From contig JBPRGG010000112.1 of the NCBI GenBank assembly GCA_051418075.1, positions 1 to 64,000 on the forward strand: a stretch of DNA of 64,000 nucleotides, read 5' to 3'. Position numbers and translations under genes: made by a program. This DNA comes from JBPRGG01 sp051418075 (lineage in GTDB: Bacteria; Bacteroidota; Bacteroidia; Cytophagales; Cyclobacteriaceae). Under the pieces are notes generated by a model. That model had not been told where the DNA came from. It worked only from the letters and a program-made list of their open reading frames with translations, and did not search any database. Below, piece by piece: positions 16,803 through 24,568 of the stretch; position 1 is the first letter of the stretch; each line of letters opens with the position of its first letter.

Positions 16803-17078
16803 ATGGATCAGCAATCCAGTTTAGATATCAAAATTTCCGGCAAGGTACAGGGAGTAGGGTTTAGATACAGCACAATTAACAAGGCCCGGGAATTAAACCT
16901 GACCGGCTGGGTCAAAAACCAGCCCGATGGTTCAGTAGAAATCAGGGCTGAGGGACAACAAAAAGATCTGGATCTATTGGTTGAATGGTGTTATCATGGT
17001 CCTGGTTCTGCCCGGGTAGAAAGGGTTAAGGTAAACCAGGTCCCTGCAGAAAACTTTAGCTCATTTTCACTCAGGTGA
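16803..17078 (+). CDS. acyP: acylphosphatase
   Basis: Small cytosolic enzyme (91 aa) hydrolysing the carboxyl-phosphate bond of acylphosphates. The catalytic signature GKVQGVGFRYST holds the phosphate-binding arginine near residue 21, and GWVKNQPDGSVEI holds the catalytic asparagine near 39. Length and fold fit the family precisely. Its 3' end overlaps the convergent membrane-protein gene by 8 bp. Confidence 0.95.
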   Translation: MDQQSSLDIKISGKVQGVGFRYSTINKARELNLTGWVKNQPDGSVEIRAEGQQKDLDLLVEWCYHGPGSARVERVKVNQVPAENFSSFSLR

Positions 17079-17466
17079 ATCTTAAACTTCTCCTATTGCT
17101 AGCCAGAACACCAGTTAATATCACCAAAAAGCCTGTAAGAAAAAGTTCATTTCTTTGGGCAGTGAGCCAAAACCAGTCTAAAGTAATTTCATGGAAAACC
17201 AATCCCCATACAAAACCTGTTAGAGGAAAACTATCATAAACAGTTATAAGCCATAAAATGACATCGATTAATAGTGTAATCAGTAATACTGGAATTGACA
17301 ACACTGCTATTACTGTGACCAATATTCCTTTAAAATAAGTGTATAGTAGTCCTAAAAAAGAAATACCGGCAAAAAAAGACTCGGCAGCAGCATTTTTGTA
17401 GGCAATTGCGGCAATAATTATAATGATGCCACTAAGTATAAATCCGGTTGTCCATTTATTTTTCAT
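17071..17466 (-). CDS. hypothetical integral membrane protein (131 aa)
   Basis: Four hydrophobic segments (about 8-26, 30-46, 48-75 and 103-121) with short loops and a basic end (SNRRSLRFT). No family recognised. It converges with acyP with an 8-bp overlap, and its own promoter should lie in 17467-17598. Confidence 0.65.
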   Translation of the reverse strand: MKNKWTTGFILSGIIIIIAAIAYKNAAAESFFAGISFLGLLYTYFKGILVTVIAVLSIPVLLITLLIDVILWLITVYDSFPLTGFVWGLVFHEITLDWFWLTAQRNELFLTGFLVILTGVLASNRRSLRFT

Positions 17467-17598
17467 AGTTCAAAAAATTTGGTGCTTCTTCTATTATAGA
17501 ATCCCTCCAATTAAAAAATGTTTGAAGCACCAACTTCTAATAAAAAGCACTTTCATCAAAACAGCGGATAAGCTTGAGTAAAACCTAATTATCCTTAA

Positions 17599-18912
17599 TT
17601 ATCCCCTTCCATGCATCATTTTCTTTAATATGCCTGATATGGTCCATAGAATAATCCCAAATAAGATTATAGTGACAGCTATTCCGCCAAACAAAGCCAG
17701 TGGGCCTACATCAACCACCATTGCTCCCACTACACCGGCTAATTTATTGGCTGCGGCATTAGCCAGAAACCACACACCCATAAATAAAGCCACCAGTTTT
17801 ACCGGGGCCAGTTTGGTAACCATAGAAAGACCAATTGGTGATAAACATAATTCACCTACAGTATGCAGGAAATAAGCCATTACCAACCAGAAAAGACTGG
17901 ATTTTACTGTAAGATCTCCTGCTTGCTGCATCACTGCACCTACCATAAACAGAAAACCCACACCCAATAATATTAATCCCAAAGCCATCTTTTTGGGTGT
18001 GATGGGATCTTTTCCTTTCCGGCCCAGATATGTCCATAAAGAACTCATCAGGGGAGCCAGTAAAATGATAAACATAGGATTTAACGACTGGAATATCGCT
18101 GCCGGGATTTCCCAGCCAAAAACGGATCTGTCAGTATACTCTTCTGTGTATAAATTCATATAACCTCCGGCCTGTTCAAAACCGGTCCAGAAAAATATCA
18201 CAAAAAAGGCCAGTACAAAGATTACAATGATCCTGTCCCGCTCTTCTCTGGTAAATCCAGTTTTAGGCTTATCTACTACTGTTTCCCGCTTTTCTTTAAT
18301 AGGCCTTTTACCAACATCTCCGAAAACTCTTTTTCTGGCAGCCACCATAAATACAATCTGACCGATAAACATTCCCACTCCGGCTGCAGCAAATCCATAA
18401 TGCCAGCCATATTGAGCCGCTAATAATCCGGTTACTATTGGGGCCAGAAAAGCGCCAATATTTACCCCCATATAAAAGATTGTAAATGCGCCGTCCCGCC
18501 GGGGGTCACCCTGTTCATATAAACCTCCCACAATAGTGGCAATATTAGGTTTAAAAAAACCATTTCCCGCCACAATAAGGCCTAGAGCCACGTAAAATGC
18601 CCACAAAACCTGATAAGCCATTAAAAAATGACCTAATACCATTAACATGCCTCCAATTACCACAGCAGAGCGCTGGCCCAAATATTTATCCGCTAACCAA
18701 CCTCCCACTAATGGTGTGAGGTAGACCAGGCTGGTATAAGTGCCATATAATCCCAGGGCTTCTTCGATGGACCAACCTAACCCTCCTTCTATGATAGCTG
18801 CTGTCATATACAAGGTAAGGATGGCACGCATGCCATAGTAGCTAAATCGCTCCCATAACTCCGCAAAAAAAAGGAAATATAATCCTTTCGGGTGATTCTG
18901 ATTCTTAATCAA
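17599..18912 (-). CDS. proton-dependent peptide transporter, POT/PTR2 family
   Basis: Twelve-helix inner-membrane symporter of the major facilitator superfamily that takes up di- and tripeptides with protons. The PTR2 motif FFAELWERFSYYGMRAIL near residue 18 contains ExxERFxYYG, which couples proton binding to transport. The second signature, FTIFYMGVNIGAF, is near residue 144. A further conserved region GELCLSPIGLSMVTKLAP is near 356. Bacteroidota members often run longer, about 450-550 aa; at 437 aa this one is compact but shows no broken helix. No operon partner. Confidence 0.92.
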   Translation of the reverse strand: MIKNQNHPKGLYFLFFAELWERFSYYGMRAILTLYMTAAIIEGGLGWSIEEALGLYGTYTSLVYLTPLVGGWLADKYLGQRSAVVIGGMLMVLGHFLMAYQVLWAFYVALGLIVAGNGFFKPNIATIVGGLYEQGDPRRDGAFTIFYMGVNIGAFLAPIVTGLLAAQYGWHYGFAAAGVGMFIGQIVFMVAARKRVFGDVGKRPIKEKRETVVDKPKTGFTREERDRIIVIFVLAFFVIFFWTGFEQAGGYMNLYTEEYTDRSVFGWEIPAAIFQSLNPMFIILLAPLMSSLWTYLGRKGKDPITPKKMALGLILLGVGFLFMVGAVMQQAGDLTVKSSLFWLVMAYFLHTVGELCLSPIGLSMVTKLAPVKLVALFMGVWFLANAAANKLAGVVGAMVVDVGPLALFGGIAVTIILFGIILWTISGILKKMMHGRG

Positions 18913-19505
18913 AATGCCAGAATTTTAAATGTAACATATGATATTAATTCCATTTGGCAGCGAAATTAAATAATATTTACAAATTTGTCCTTTGCAAACG
19001 TATTTTTTGTGGCAATTCCCATAGTACAAAGTCGTAAACTGCAGAAATGGATCTTTTAGAGGTCAGGGTGAAGAATAACAGGCCAGTTTGGATAGAAGTG
19101 AATATAAGCGGCTTTTTTTTACTTTTAACAAATTCTATGTATGCTATTTCCTATTCTTATGCTCAAGTTTCAAGACCAGCAATAGCAAATAAAGCGAAAT
19201 TATTACTCTGATTCATGATAGATACAAAGATCCTGATCTCCGCTATCATTTTGTCAGGGCTGGCGGACTGGTAGGAATATCTACCAGTGCTAAGATGGCC
19301 CGGAGGGTCAAGAAAGCACCTGTATTTTCTGACATAATTTTTTACAAGAAAGAAATTAAAGACTCCTAACTAAAGGATTGTGCCGTCTCCCTATATAGTC
19401 ATGATAAAGCAAGTCCCGTCCGGACAGGACAAATGCAAGAGCAAAGTATTAGTATCTATTAAGTAAGCCTATTACTTCAAGAAAAAGTAAATCACCTTAT
19501 TCAAA
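18913..19505. other. 593-bp intergenic region containing a possible gene remnant
   Basis: Outside the putative remnant at 19047-19369 I see no further gene. A repeated GTCCGGACAGGAC-like stretch (about 19416-19430) contains the short palindrome GTCCGGAC, with no following T-run. Confidence 0.4.
19047..19369 (+). pseudogene. possible frameshifted remnant of a small gene
   Basis: An open frame from ATG 19047 (54 aa, with a hydrophobic stretch GFFLLLTNSMYAISYSYAQV) stops at 19209-19211. An overlapping frame opens after a TAA at 19190 and runs to 19367-19369, encoding 58 residues without its own ATG, including DRYKDPDLRYHFVRAGG and ISTSAKMARRVKK. The second part looks protein-like. A single-base shift near 19195 would join the two into about 105 residues. 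I do not recognise the family, and chance remains possible. Confidence 0.25.
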
Positions 19506-21011
19506 TTAAAAACCTCTATTCATCTGATAATACATTTCATTCCAACCTAATTCTTTTTTGAAATCAAATAACCTGGTTTGATCATCAATCACCAAAAATT
19601 CGAGGTCTGCCATCTCAGCAAAATCTTCCAGATATTCTGTGGTCAGAGATTGGCTAAATCCGGTATGATGAGCCCCTCCGGCATAGATCCAGGCAGTAGC
19701 TGCAGTGGAAAGATCTGGTTGTGGCACCCACAAGGCCCTGGCCACCGGCAATTTAGGTAAATTCTGCGCCGGTTTGACTACCTGCACCTGATTCAGTACC
19801 ATCCGGAAACGGTTGCCCATATCCATCAGTGAAACATTGATGGCCGGACCTTCAGCTACATCAAATACCAGGCGTACCGGATCTTCCTTGCCCCCAATGG
19901 AGAGTGGATGAATTTCCAGTGAAGGCTTACCGGATGCAATAGATTCACAGATCTCCAACATATGAGCCCCCAACACCTGGTCCCGGGTCTGATTAAAATG
20001 ATAAGTATAATCTTCCATAAATGAAGTACCGCCAGGCAATCCAATTGACATCACTTTCATTGCTCTGAGCAAAGCTGCTGTTTTCCAGTCACCCTCAGCC
20101 CCAAAGCCATATCCCTGGGCCATTAATCGCTGTACAGCCAGACCAGGCAGTTGCTTTAAACCATGCAGATTTTCAAATGTATCAGTAAAACCTTTAAAAT
20201 TTCCATCCTCTAAAAATGCCTTTAAGCCCAGTTCAATGCGGGCAGCTTCCTGCAATGACTGCCTTTGGGTCCCATTTTTCTGAAGAGAGTCTGCTATCTG
20301 GTAGCTTTCTTCATACTCCCGGATCAGTTGTTCCACCTCATTGTCGCTTATTTGATCAATATAAGCCACCAGGTCTCCGGTACCGTAACCGTTCACGGTA
20401 TATCCCAACCTGATCTGAGCCTCCACCTTGTCGCCTTCAGTAACTGCCACTTCCCGCATATTGTCCCCGATACGGGCAAATTTGGCTCCCTGGGCATCAT
20501 GCCAGGCTGCAGCAGCTCTTAGCCAAACATTCAGCTTATTCTGCACTCCTTCATCCTGCCAATGGCCGGTAATAACTTTACGTTTAATCCGCAGGCGGGA
20601 AGTCATAAATCCGAATTCACGGCCACCATGAGCCGATTGGTTCAGGTTCATAAAATCCATATCAATATCAGCCCAGGGAATTTCCCGGTTAAATTGGGTA
20701 TGTAAATGAGCCAGCGGCTTATTCAAAACCTTTAGTCCGCCAATCCACATTTTTGCCGGGGAAAAGGTATGCATCCAGGTGATCAGACCGATGCAATCAG
20801 GGGATTGATTGGCTTCCATACATAATGTTCGGATTGCGTCAGGATTAGTAAGCACTGGCTTGAAAACGATTTTCACTGGTATTTGCGAGGAATTGGACAA
20901 TTCCATGGCTATTTGCCGGGAATGATCAGCTACAACTTTCAGGATATCATCACCATATAAATGCTGACTGCCCGTCACGAACCAGGCTTCCATGGCTTTT
21001 AAATCGGTCAT
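19506..21011 (-). CDS. araA: L-arabinose isomerase
   Basis: Cytosolic Mn-dependent enzyme converting L-arabinose to L-ribulose. The N terminus MTDLKAMEAWFVTGSQHLYG, the strands LITWMHTFSPAKMWIGGL and PLAHLHTQFNREIPW, and YGFGAEGDWKTAALLRAM followed by GTSFMEDYTYHF match the AraA family. Metal ligands are expected at the glutamates in GAEGDW and FMEDY and at two downstream histidines (LEIHPLSIGG and GGAHHTGFS regions). I chose the ATG at 21011, giving 501 aa as in Escherichia coli (500), over an upstream codon that would add 12 unrelated residues. No araB, araD or transporter is adjacent. A palindrome (21049-21073) overlaps its promoter. Confidence 0.95.
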   Translation of the reverse strand: MTDLKAMEAWFVTGSQHLYGDDILKVVADHSRQIAMELSNSSQIPVKIVFKPVLTNPDAIRTLCMEANQSPDCIGLITWMHTFSPAKMWIGGLKVLNKPLAHLHTQFNREIPWADIDMDFMNLNQSAHGGREFGFMTSRLRIKRKVITGHWQDEGVQNKLNVWLRAAAAWHDAQGAKFARIGDNMREVAVTEGDKVEAQIRLGYTVNGYGTGDLVAYIDQISDNEVEQLIREYEESYQIADSLQKNGTQRQSLQEAARIELGLKAFLEDGNFKGFTDTFENLHGLKQLPGLAVQRLMAQGYGFGAEGDWKTAALLRAMKVMSIGLPGGTSFMEDYTYHFNQTRDQVLGAHMLEICESIASGKPSLEIHPLSIGGKEDPVRLVFDVAEGPAINVSLMDMGNRFRMVLNQVQVVKPAQNLPKLPVARALWVPQPDLSTAATAWIYAGGAHHTGFSQSLTTEYLEDFAEMADLEFLVIDDQTRLFDFKKELGWNEMYYQMNRGF

Positions 21012-21044
21012 AATCAAAAGGTTTTGGAGTTGATTAATTTTACC

Positions 21045-21073
21045 CAAATATAAATGTTTGTTTTACATTTATA
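21045..21073 (-). promoter_or_regulatory. araA promoter with embedded palindromic operator
   Basis: The minus strand carries TATATTTG (21052-21045), a perfect -7 element 34 nt before the ATG. Overlapping it is a perfect inverted repeat, TATAAATGT (21049-21057) and ACATTTATA (21065-21073), with a 7-bp spacer. It fills the space between the -7 and -33 positions, where a repressor would block RNA polymerase. An arabinose-responsive regulator is the natural candidate, but none is encoded here. Confidence 0.5.
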
Positions 21074-21224
21074 AACATTATTTAAATTTAATGCTTAAAA
21101 ACTTCTGATTACCTTGTGGAAGAACAGTCATACGATGACTTTTGAGAACTTTACCATGATCTTATCATATTTAGCTAAACTTCATTATTTTAGTCCCGGA
21201 GGTAAGTTATCCAAACTTTTAAAG

Positions 21225-22424
21225 ATGAAAAAAGCCAATCATTCGTTGCATAACTGGATAAAAATAAAGCTGATGTTGAAAAAATGGTACTTTTTGTTTT
21301 TCCTGTTTTACGCCTGCGAATCAGGAGAACAGGCAAATGTACAGTTGATAGTGGATCAGGTTGCACAAAAACACGCTCCCGACAGCCGGACAGTCAGGTT
21401 TGATATTCAGGTAGCATCTGAAGGGAATAACCTGGTTCTAAAAGGAGAGACCAATCTGGTTGAGGCCCGCAATGAGCTGTTGCAGGAACTGGCTCAGGAA
21501 AATATTGAGATCATAGACAGTATTCAAATGTTGCCAACTGCAGATTTAGAGGGGAAGAAAGGAGTTGTACAAATTTCTGTGGCCAATCTGCGCAGTGATC
21601 CGGCTCATTCGGCAGAACTTGCTACCCAGGCTTTATTGGGTACACCATTGAATGTATTGAAAAAACAGGGCTCATGGTTCCTGGTTCAAACTCCGGACAA
21701 TTATATAGCCTGGCTGGATGAAGGAGGCTTCAGCCTGATGGATCAGTCTGCCTATGATCGGTGGGTACAGGGGGAAAAACTGGTTTATACCGCTTCCATG
21801 GGCTTTTGTTATGATCAGCAGGGGGTGGAAGTATCAGATCTGGTGGCTGGAAATATTCTAAAGCTTGATTCGATAGAAGACGATCGTTACCGGGTTGGAT
21901 TCCCTGATGGCCGGCAAGCCTATATTGATCAAAGTCAAGCAATTAGATATCAGGTTTGGTTGGAACAGATCAACCCTCAGCCCCTAAGCCTGGTCAGGAC
22001 CAGTCAGCAATTTATGGGCTTACCTTACCTTTGGGGAGGCACCTCTTTGAAAGGTGTGGATTGCAGCGGCCTGACTAAAACCATTTACTTTCTCAATGGC
22101 TGGATTTTACCACGGGATGCTTCACAGCAAGTCAGAGTAGGCAAGTTGGTGGATGAAGATAAAAATTTTCAAAACCTGCAGCCAGGAGATCTGTTGTTTT
22201 TTGGCCGTCCGGCTCAGGGGGAAAATCCGGAAAGGGTGGTACATGTCGGTATGTGGCTGGGCAATATGGAATACATTCATGCTTCAGGCCGGGTCAGGAT
22301 CAACAGTATGGATCCGCAAGCCTCAAATTTTGATGAATACAACCACAACCGATATTTAAGAACCAAACGAGTTGCCCAAACGGAACCTGATGTGATACCT
22401 GTTGAACAAGTCTATGGCCAATAA
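21225..22424 (+). CDS. NlpC/P60 peptidoglycan endopeptidase lipoprotein with SH3 domains
   Basis: Cell-wall hydrolase that cleaves peptide stems (typically gamma-D-Glu/meso-DAP bonds). Numbered from ATG 21225 (399 aa), there is a lipoprotein signal with LFFLFYAC (Cys31), a region of about 80 residues, two SH3b-type domains (about 110-240) and a C-terminal NlpC/P60 domain (about 255-385). The catalytic triad is visible: Cys280 in GVDCSGL, His340 in VVHVGMW and His352 in YIHASG. The ATG at 21273 (MLKKWYFLFF) is a good alternative start; further upstream residues look non-coding. The next gene starts one base after this stop, so the two are probably translated together. Confidence 0.88.
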   Translation: MKKANHSLHNWIKIKLMLKKWYFLFFLFYACESGEQANVQLIVDQVAQKHAPDSRTVRFDIQVASEGNNLVLKGETNLVEARNELLQELAQENIEIIDSIQMLPTADLEGKKGVVQISVANLRSDPAHSAELATQALLGTPLNVLKKQGSWFLVQTPDNYIAWLDEGGFSLMDQSAYDRWVQGEKLVYTASMGFCYDQQGVEVSDLVAGNILKLDSIEDDRYRVGFPDGRQAYIDQSQAIRYQVWLEQINPQPLSLVRTSQQFMGLPYLWGGTSLKGVDCSGLTKTIYFLNGWILPRDASQQVRVGKLVDEDKNFQNLQPGDLLFFGRPAQGENPERVVHVGMWLGNMEYIHASGRVRINSMDPQASNFDEYNHNRYLRTKRVAQTEPDVIPVEQVYGQ

Positions 22425-22425
22425 A

Positions 22426-24369
22426 ATGAACAATACATGCTATTTTCATATTTCTTTCGTTTCCCTGACACTGCTTTTGATGGTGGTTTCCAGCCTGAAG
22501 GGGCAGGTTCAGTTTGATTCTCAACCGGATATCTACCTGATAGACACCTCCACTTTAGTGGTAGAAAATGATCCCTTTCTTCAGTTGGTCAAACAGCAAC
22601 AGGTTGAAAATCAAATCACTTTACTTAAAAATGAGGAAAACCTGGTTCCGGTAAAGAACTTCACGCAAAAAATGGCCAGCTTGTACATCGGTAGTGAAGA
22701 ACTAACAGTGTTTCAGCAAATGCTGCAAAATTATGTGGACATGGATCATTATATGATAGAAAGTCAGGCAACCGAAAGCAAAATTGACCAGCTTTTTCTT
22801 CAATTAGATAAGTATGACCTGTTGCTTGTAGGCTGGCAACCCAGTAAAAACATGGATCCTTCCTTTCTTGATTGGATCTCTGAAAAACTAAGTCAGCCTG
22901 AAAAACTGATTTTATCCCTTTTTGCTCCCCCTGAAATGTGTCAGGATAACCAGGTAGACCCAAATTGTTTAATTATGGCCTATGCACCTGATAGTTTGCA
23001 TCAATCACTTACTGCTCAGGGTATTATGGGTGGAATTGGTTTTCAGGGACAGTTAACTTCTACTTTGGGAAAATTCAGGAAGGGAGATGGTCTGAAGTCA
23101 TCCGGTGGTATCCGCTTCAAGTATACCATTCCCGAAGAGGTAAATATCAATTCTGCCTATCTAAAACATAAAATCGATTCAACCATGGCCCTGGCTATTC
23201 GGGAGGAAGGTACGCCCGGGGCTCAAATTCTGGTTGCCAAGGATGGTAAGGTGATCTTTCGAAAAAATTATGGATATCATACTTACGACAGCCTGTTAAA
23301 AGTGGAAGATGAAAATCTTTACGACCTGGCCTCAGTGACAAAAATCAGCGCCTCTCTTCCGGCATTAATGAAGCTGGATGACCAGGGGCTGTTTAATCCG
23401 GACCGCACCATTGGTACTTATCATCCCTATTTTAAGCGGTCTAACAAAAAAAACATAACCTTCCGGGATGCACTGGCTCACCAGGGTCGGCTGATTGCCT
23501 GGATCCCTTTCTGGAAAAGCGCAATTAGGAAAAACGGGAAGTATAAATGGTATACCTTCAAGACCGATTCTTCCCGTCGTTTTCCCCTTAAAGTGGCAGA
23601 TAATTTGTATTTGCACAGGAAATACCGAAAAAAACTTTTCAAGGCCATTAAAAAATCTCCACTGAGAGAGGAATCGGATTATGTCTATTCTGATCTGTCC
23701 TTTTACCTTTACCCGGATGTGGTGGAATGCATTACTGCAGTGGATTTTGTACATTACCTGAATCAAAATTTTTTTAAACCATTAGGCGCCAGCAGCTTAA
23801 CTTACAATCCTTTTCAAAAATATCCCCTGGAACAAGTAGTACCGAGCCAATATGACTCTGCCTTTCGCCAGGACCTGTTACATGGACGGGTTAATGATGA
23901 GGGGGCAGCCCTGCTTGAAGGTATCTCCGGACATGCAGGATTGTTTGGCAATGCCAATGACCTGGCTAAATTAATGCAAATGTATCTGAATGGTGGTCAT
24001 TACGGTGATCAGAGATATCTCAGCCAGGAGATATTGCAGGAGTACAGCCGCTGCCAATATTGTGAAAAAGAGAATCGCCGCGGCATGGGATTTGACAAAC
24101 CTATGCTGAAACGCACTGTAGATGGAAATACGGCTATGGATGTAAGTGCTGAAAGCTATGGCCATTCCGGATTTACCGGAACCTTTACCTGGGTAGATCC
24201 GGAATATAACCTGCTTTATGTATTTCTGGCCAATCGCACTTATCCCAGCCGGGATCATCGTCAATTGTATCGTTTGAATATTCGCACCAATATCCAGCAA
24301 TTTGTGTATGATGCGATCTTGAATAATCAGGAATATCGCAAATTTCATCAGGATTATGAGATGAGATAA
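22426..24369 (+). CDS. GH3 C-terminal domain fused to a beta-lactamase-fold serine hydrolase (647 aa)
   Basis: Exported protein with a signal peptide (ending near SSLKGQ). Residues about 45-225 look like a GH3 C-terminal domain: ITLLKNEENLVPV is its usual opening. Residues about 245-640 form a class C beta-lactamase/CubicO-type domain with the nucleophile motif S-V-T-K near residue 303, a Y-S-D triad residue in DYVYSDLSFYLYP, and GHSGFTG near the C terminus. Related Bacteroidota proteins of about 1000 aa have a catalytic GH3 N-terminal barrel first; here that barrel is absent, so glycosidase activity is not expected. It follows an NlpC/P60 gene with a 1-bp gap, suggesting peptidoglycan turnover. 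An ATG at 22402 would overlap that gene. Confidence 0.82.
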   Translation: MNNTCYFHISFVSLTLLLMVVSSLKGQVQFDSQPDIYLIDTSTLVVENDPFLQLVKQQQVENQITLLKNEENLVPVKNFTQKMASLYIGSEELTVFQQMLQNYVDMDHYMIESQATESKIDQLFLQLDKYDLLLVGWQPSKNMDPSFLDWISEKLSQPEKLILSLFAPPEMCQDNQVDPNCLIMAYAPDSLHQSLTAQGIMGGIGFQGQLTSTLGKFRKGDGLKSSGGIRFKYTIPEEVNINSAYLKHKIDSTMALAIREEGTPGAQILVAKDGKVIFRKNYGYHTYDSLLKVEDENLYDLASVTKISASLPALMKLDDQGLFNPDRTIGTYHPYFKRSNKKNITFRDALAHQGRLIAWIPFWKSAIRKNGKYKWYTFKTDSSRRFPLKVADNLYLHRKYRKKLFKAIKKSPLREESDYVYSDLSFYLYPDVVECITAVDFVHYLNQNFFKPLGASSLTYNPFQKYPLEQVVPSQYDSAFRQDLLHGRVNDEGAALLEGISGHAGLFGNANDLAKLMQMYLNGGHYGDQRYLSQEILQEYSRCQYCEKENRRGMGFDKPMLKRTVDGNTAMDVSAESYGHSGFTGTFTWVDPEYNLLYVFLANRTYPSRDHRQLYRLNIRTNIQQFVYDAILNNQEYRKFHQDYEMR

Positions 24370-24401
24370 TTACTGGTTGCTTATTCTATATGCTCATTAG
24401 C

Positions 24402-24437
24402 CGTTCGCTACCGATCGCTAATGTTTGATATCGCACA
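24402..24437 (+). promoter_or_regulatory. paired 16-bp palindromes, candidate operator or enhancer of the fourth FtsX permease
   Basis: Copy 1 is CGTTCGCTACCGATCG (24402-24417) and copy 2 is TGTTTGATATCGCACA (24422-24437), starting exactly 20 bp apart. Both fit yGTyyG-N4-CGnnCr, as do the two copies at 7788-7823 upstream of the other FtsX unit. They lie 132-167 bp before the start codon, upstream of a possible -24/-12 element at 24490-24504. Confidence 0.55.
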
Positions 24438-24489
24438 TAGCGCTATTATTTTTCCTCTTGAATAACTACCAGAATGGCTTTATTAAATG

Positions 24490-24504
24490 TGGTATGTCAT
24501 TTGT
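24490..24504 (+). promoter_or_regulatory. possible sigma-54-type -24/-12 element
   Basis: TGGTATG is followed, ten bases after its GG, by GT in TTTGTT where a sigma-54 promoter has GC, so there is one mismatch in the invariant positions. It lies 53 bp after the paired palindromes and 65 bp before the start codon. Low certainty on its own; its placement parallels the element at 7708-7722. Confidence 0.28.
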
Positions 24505-24568
24505 TCATTTAAAAATGAGTTACATTACATGTTTTTCAGGCTCTTTTATTTTAACAAATTAGGATTTT

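Noticed and set aside
21114..21224. N-terminal extension of the NlpC/P60 gene upstream of ATG 21225
   Set aside because: The added 37 residues lack domain character and would bury the lipoprotein signal; the DNA is better explained as promoter and leader.
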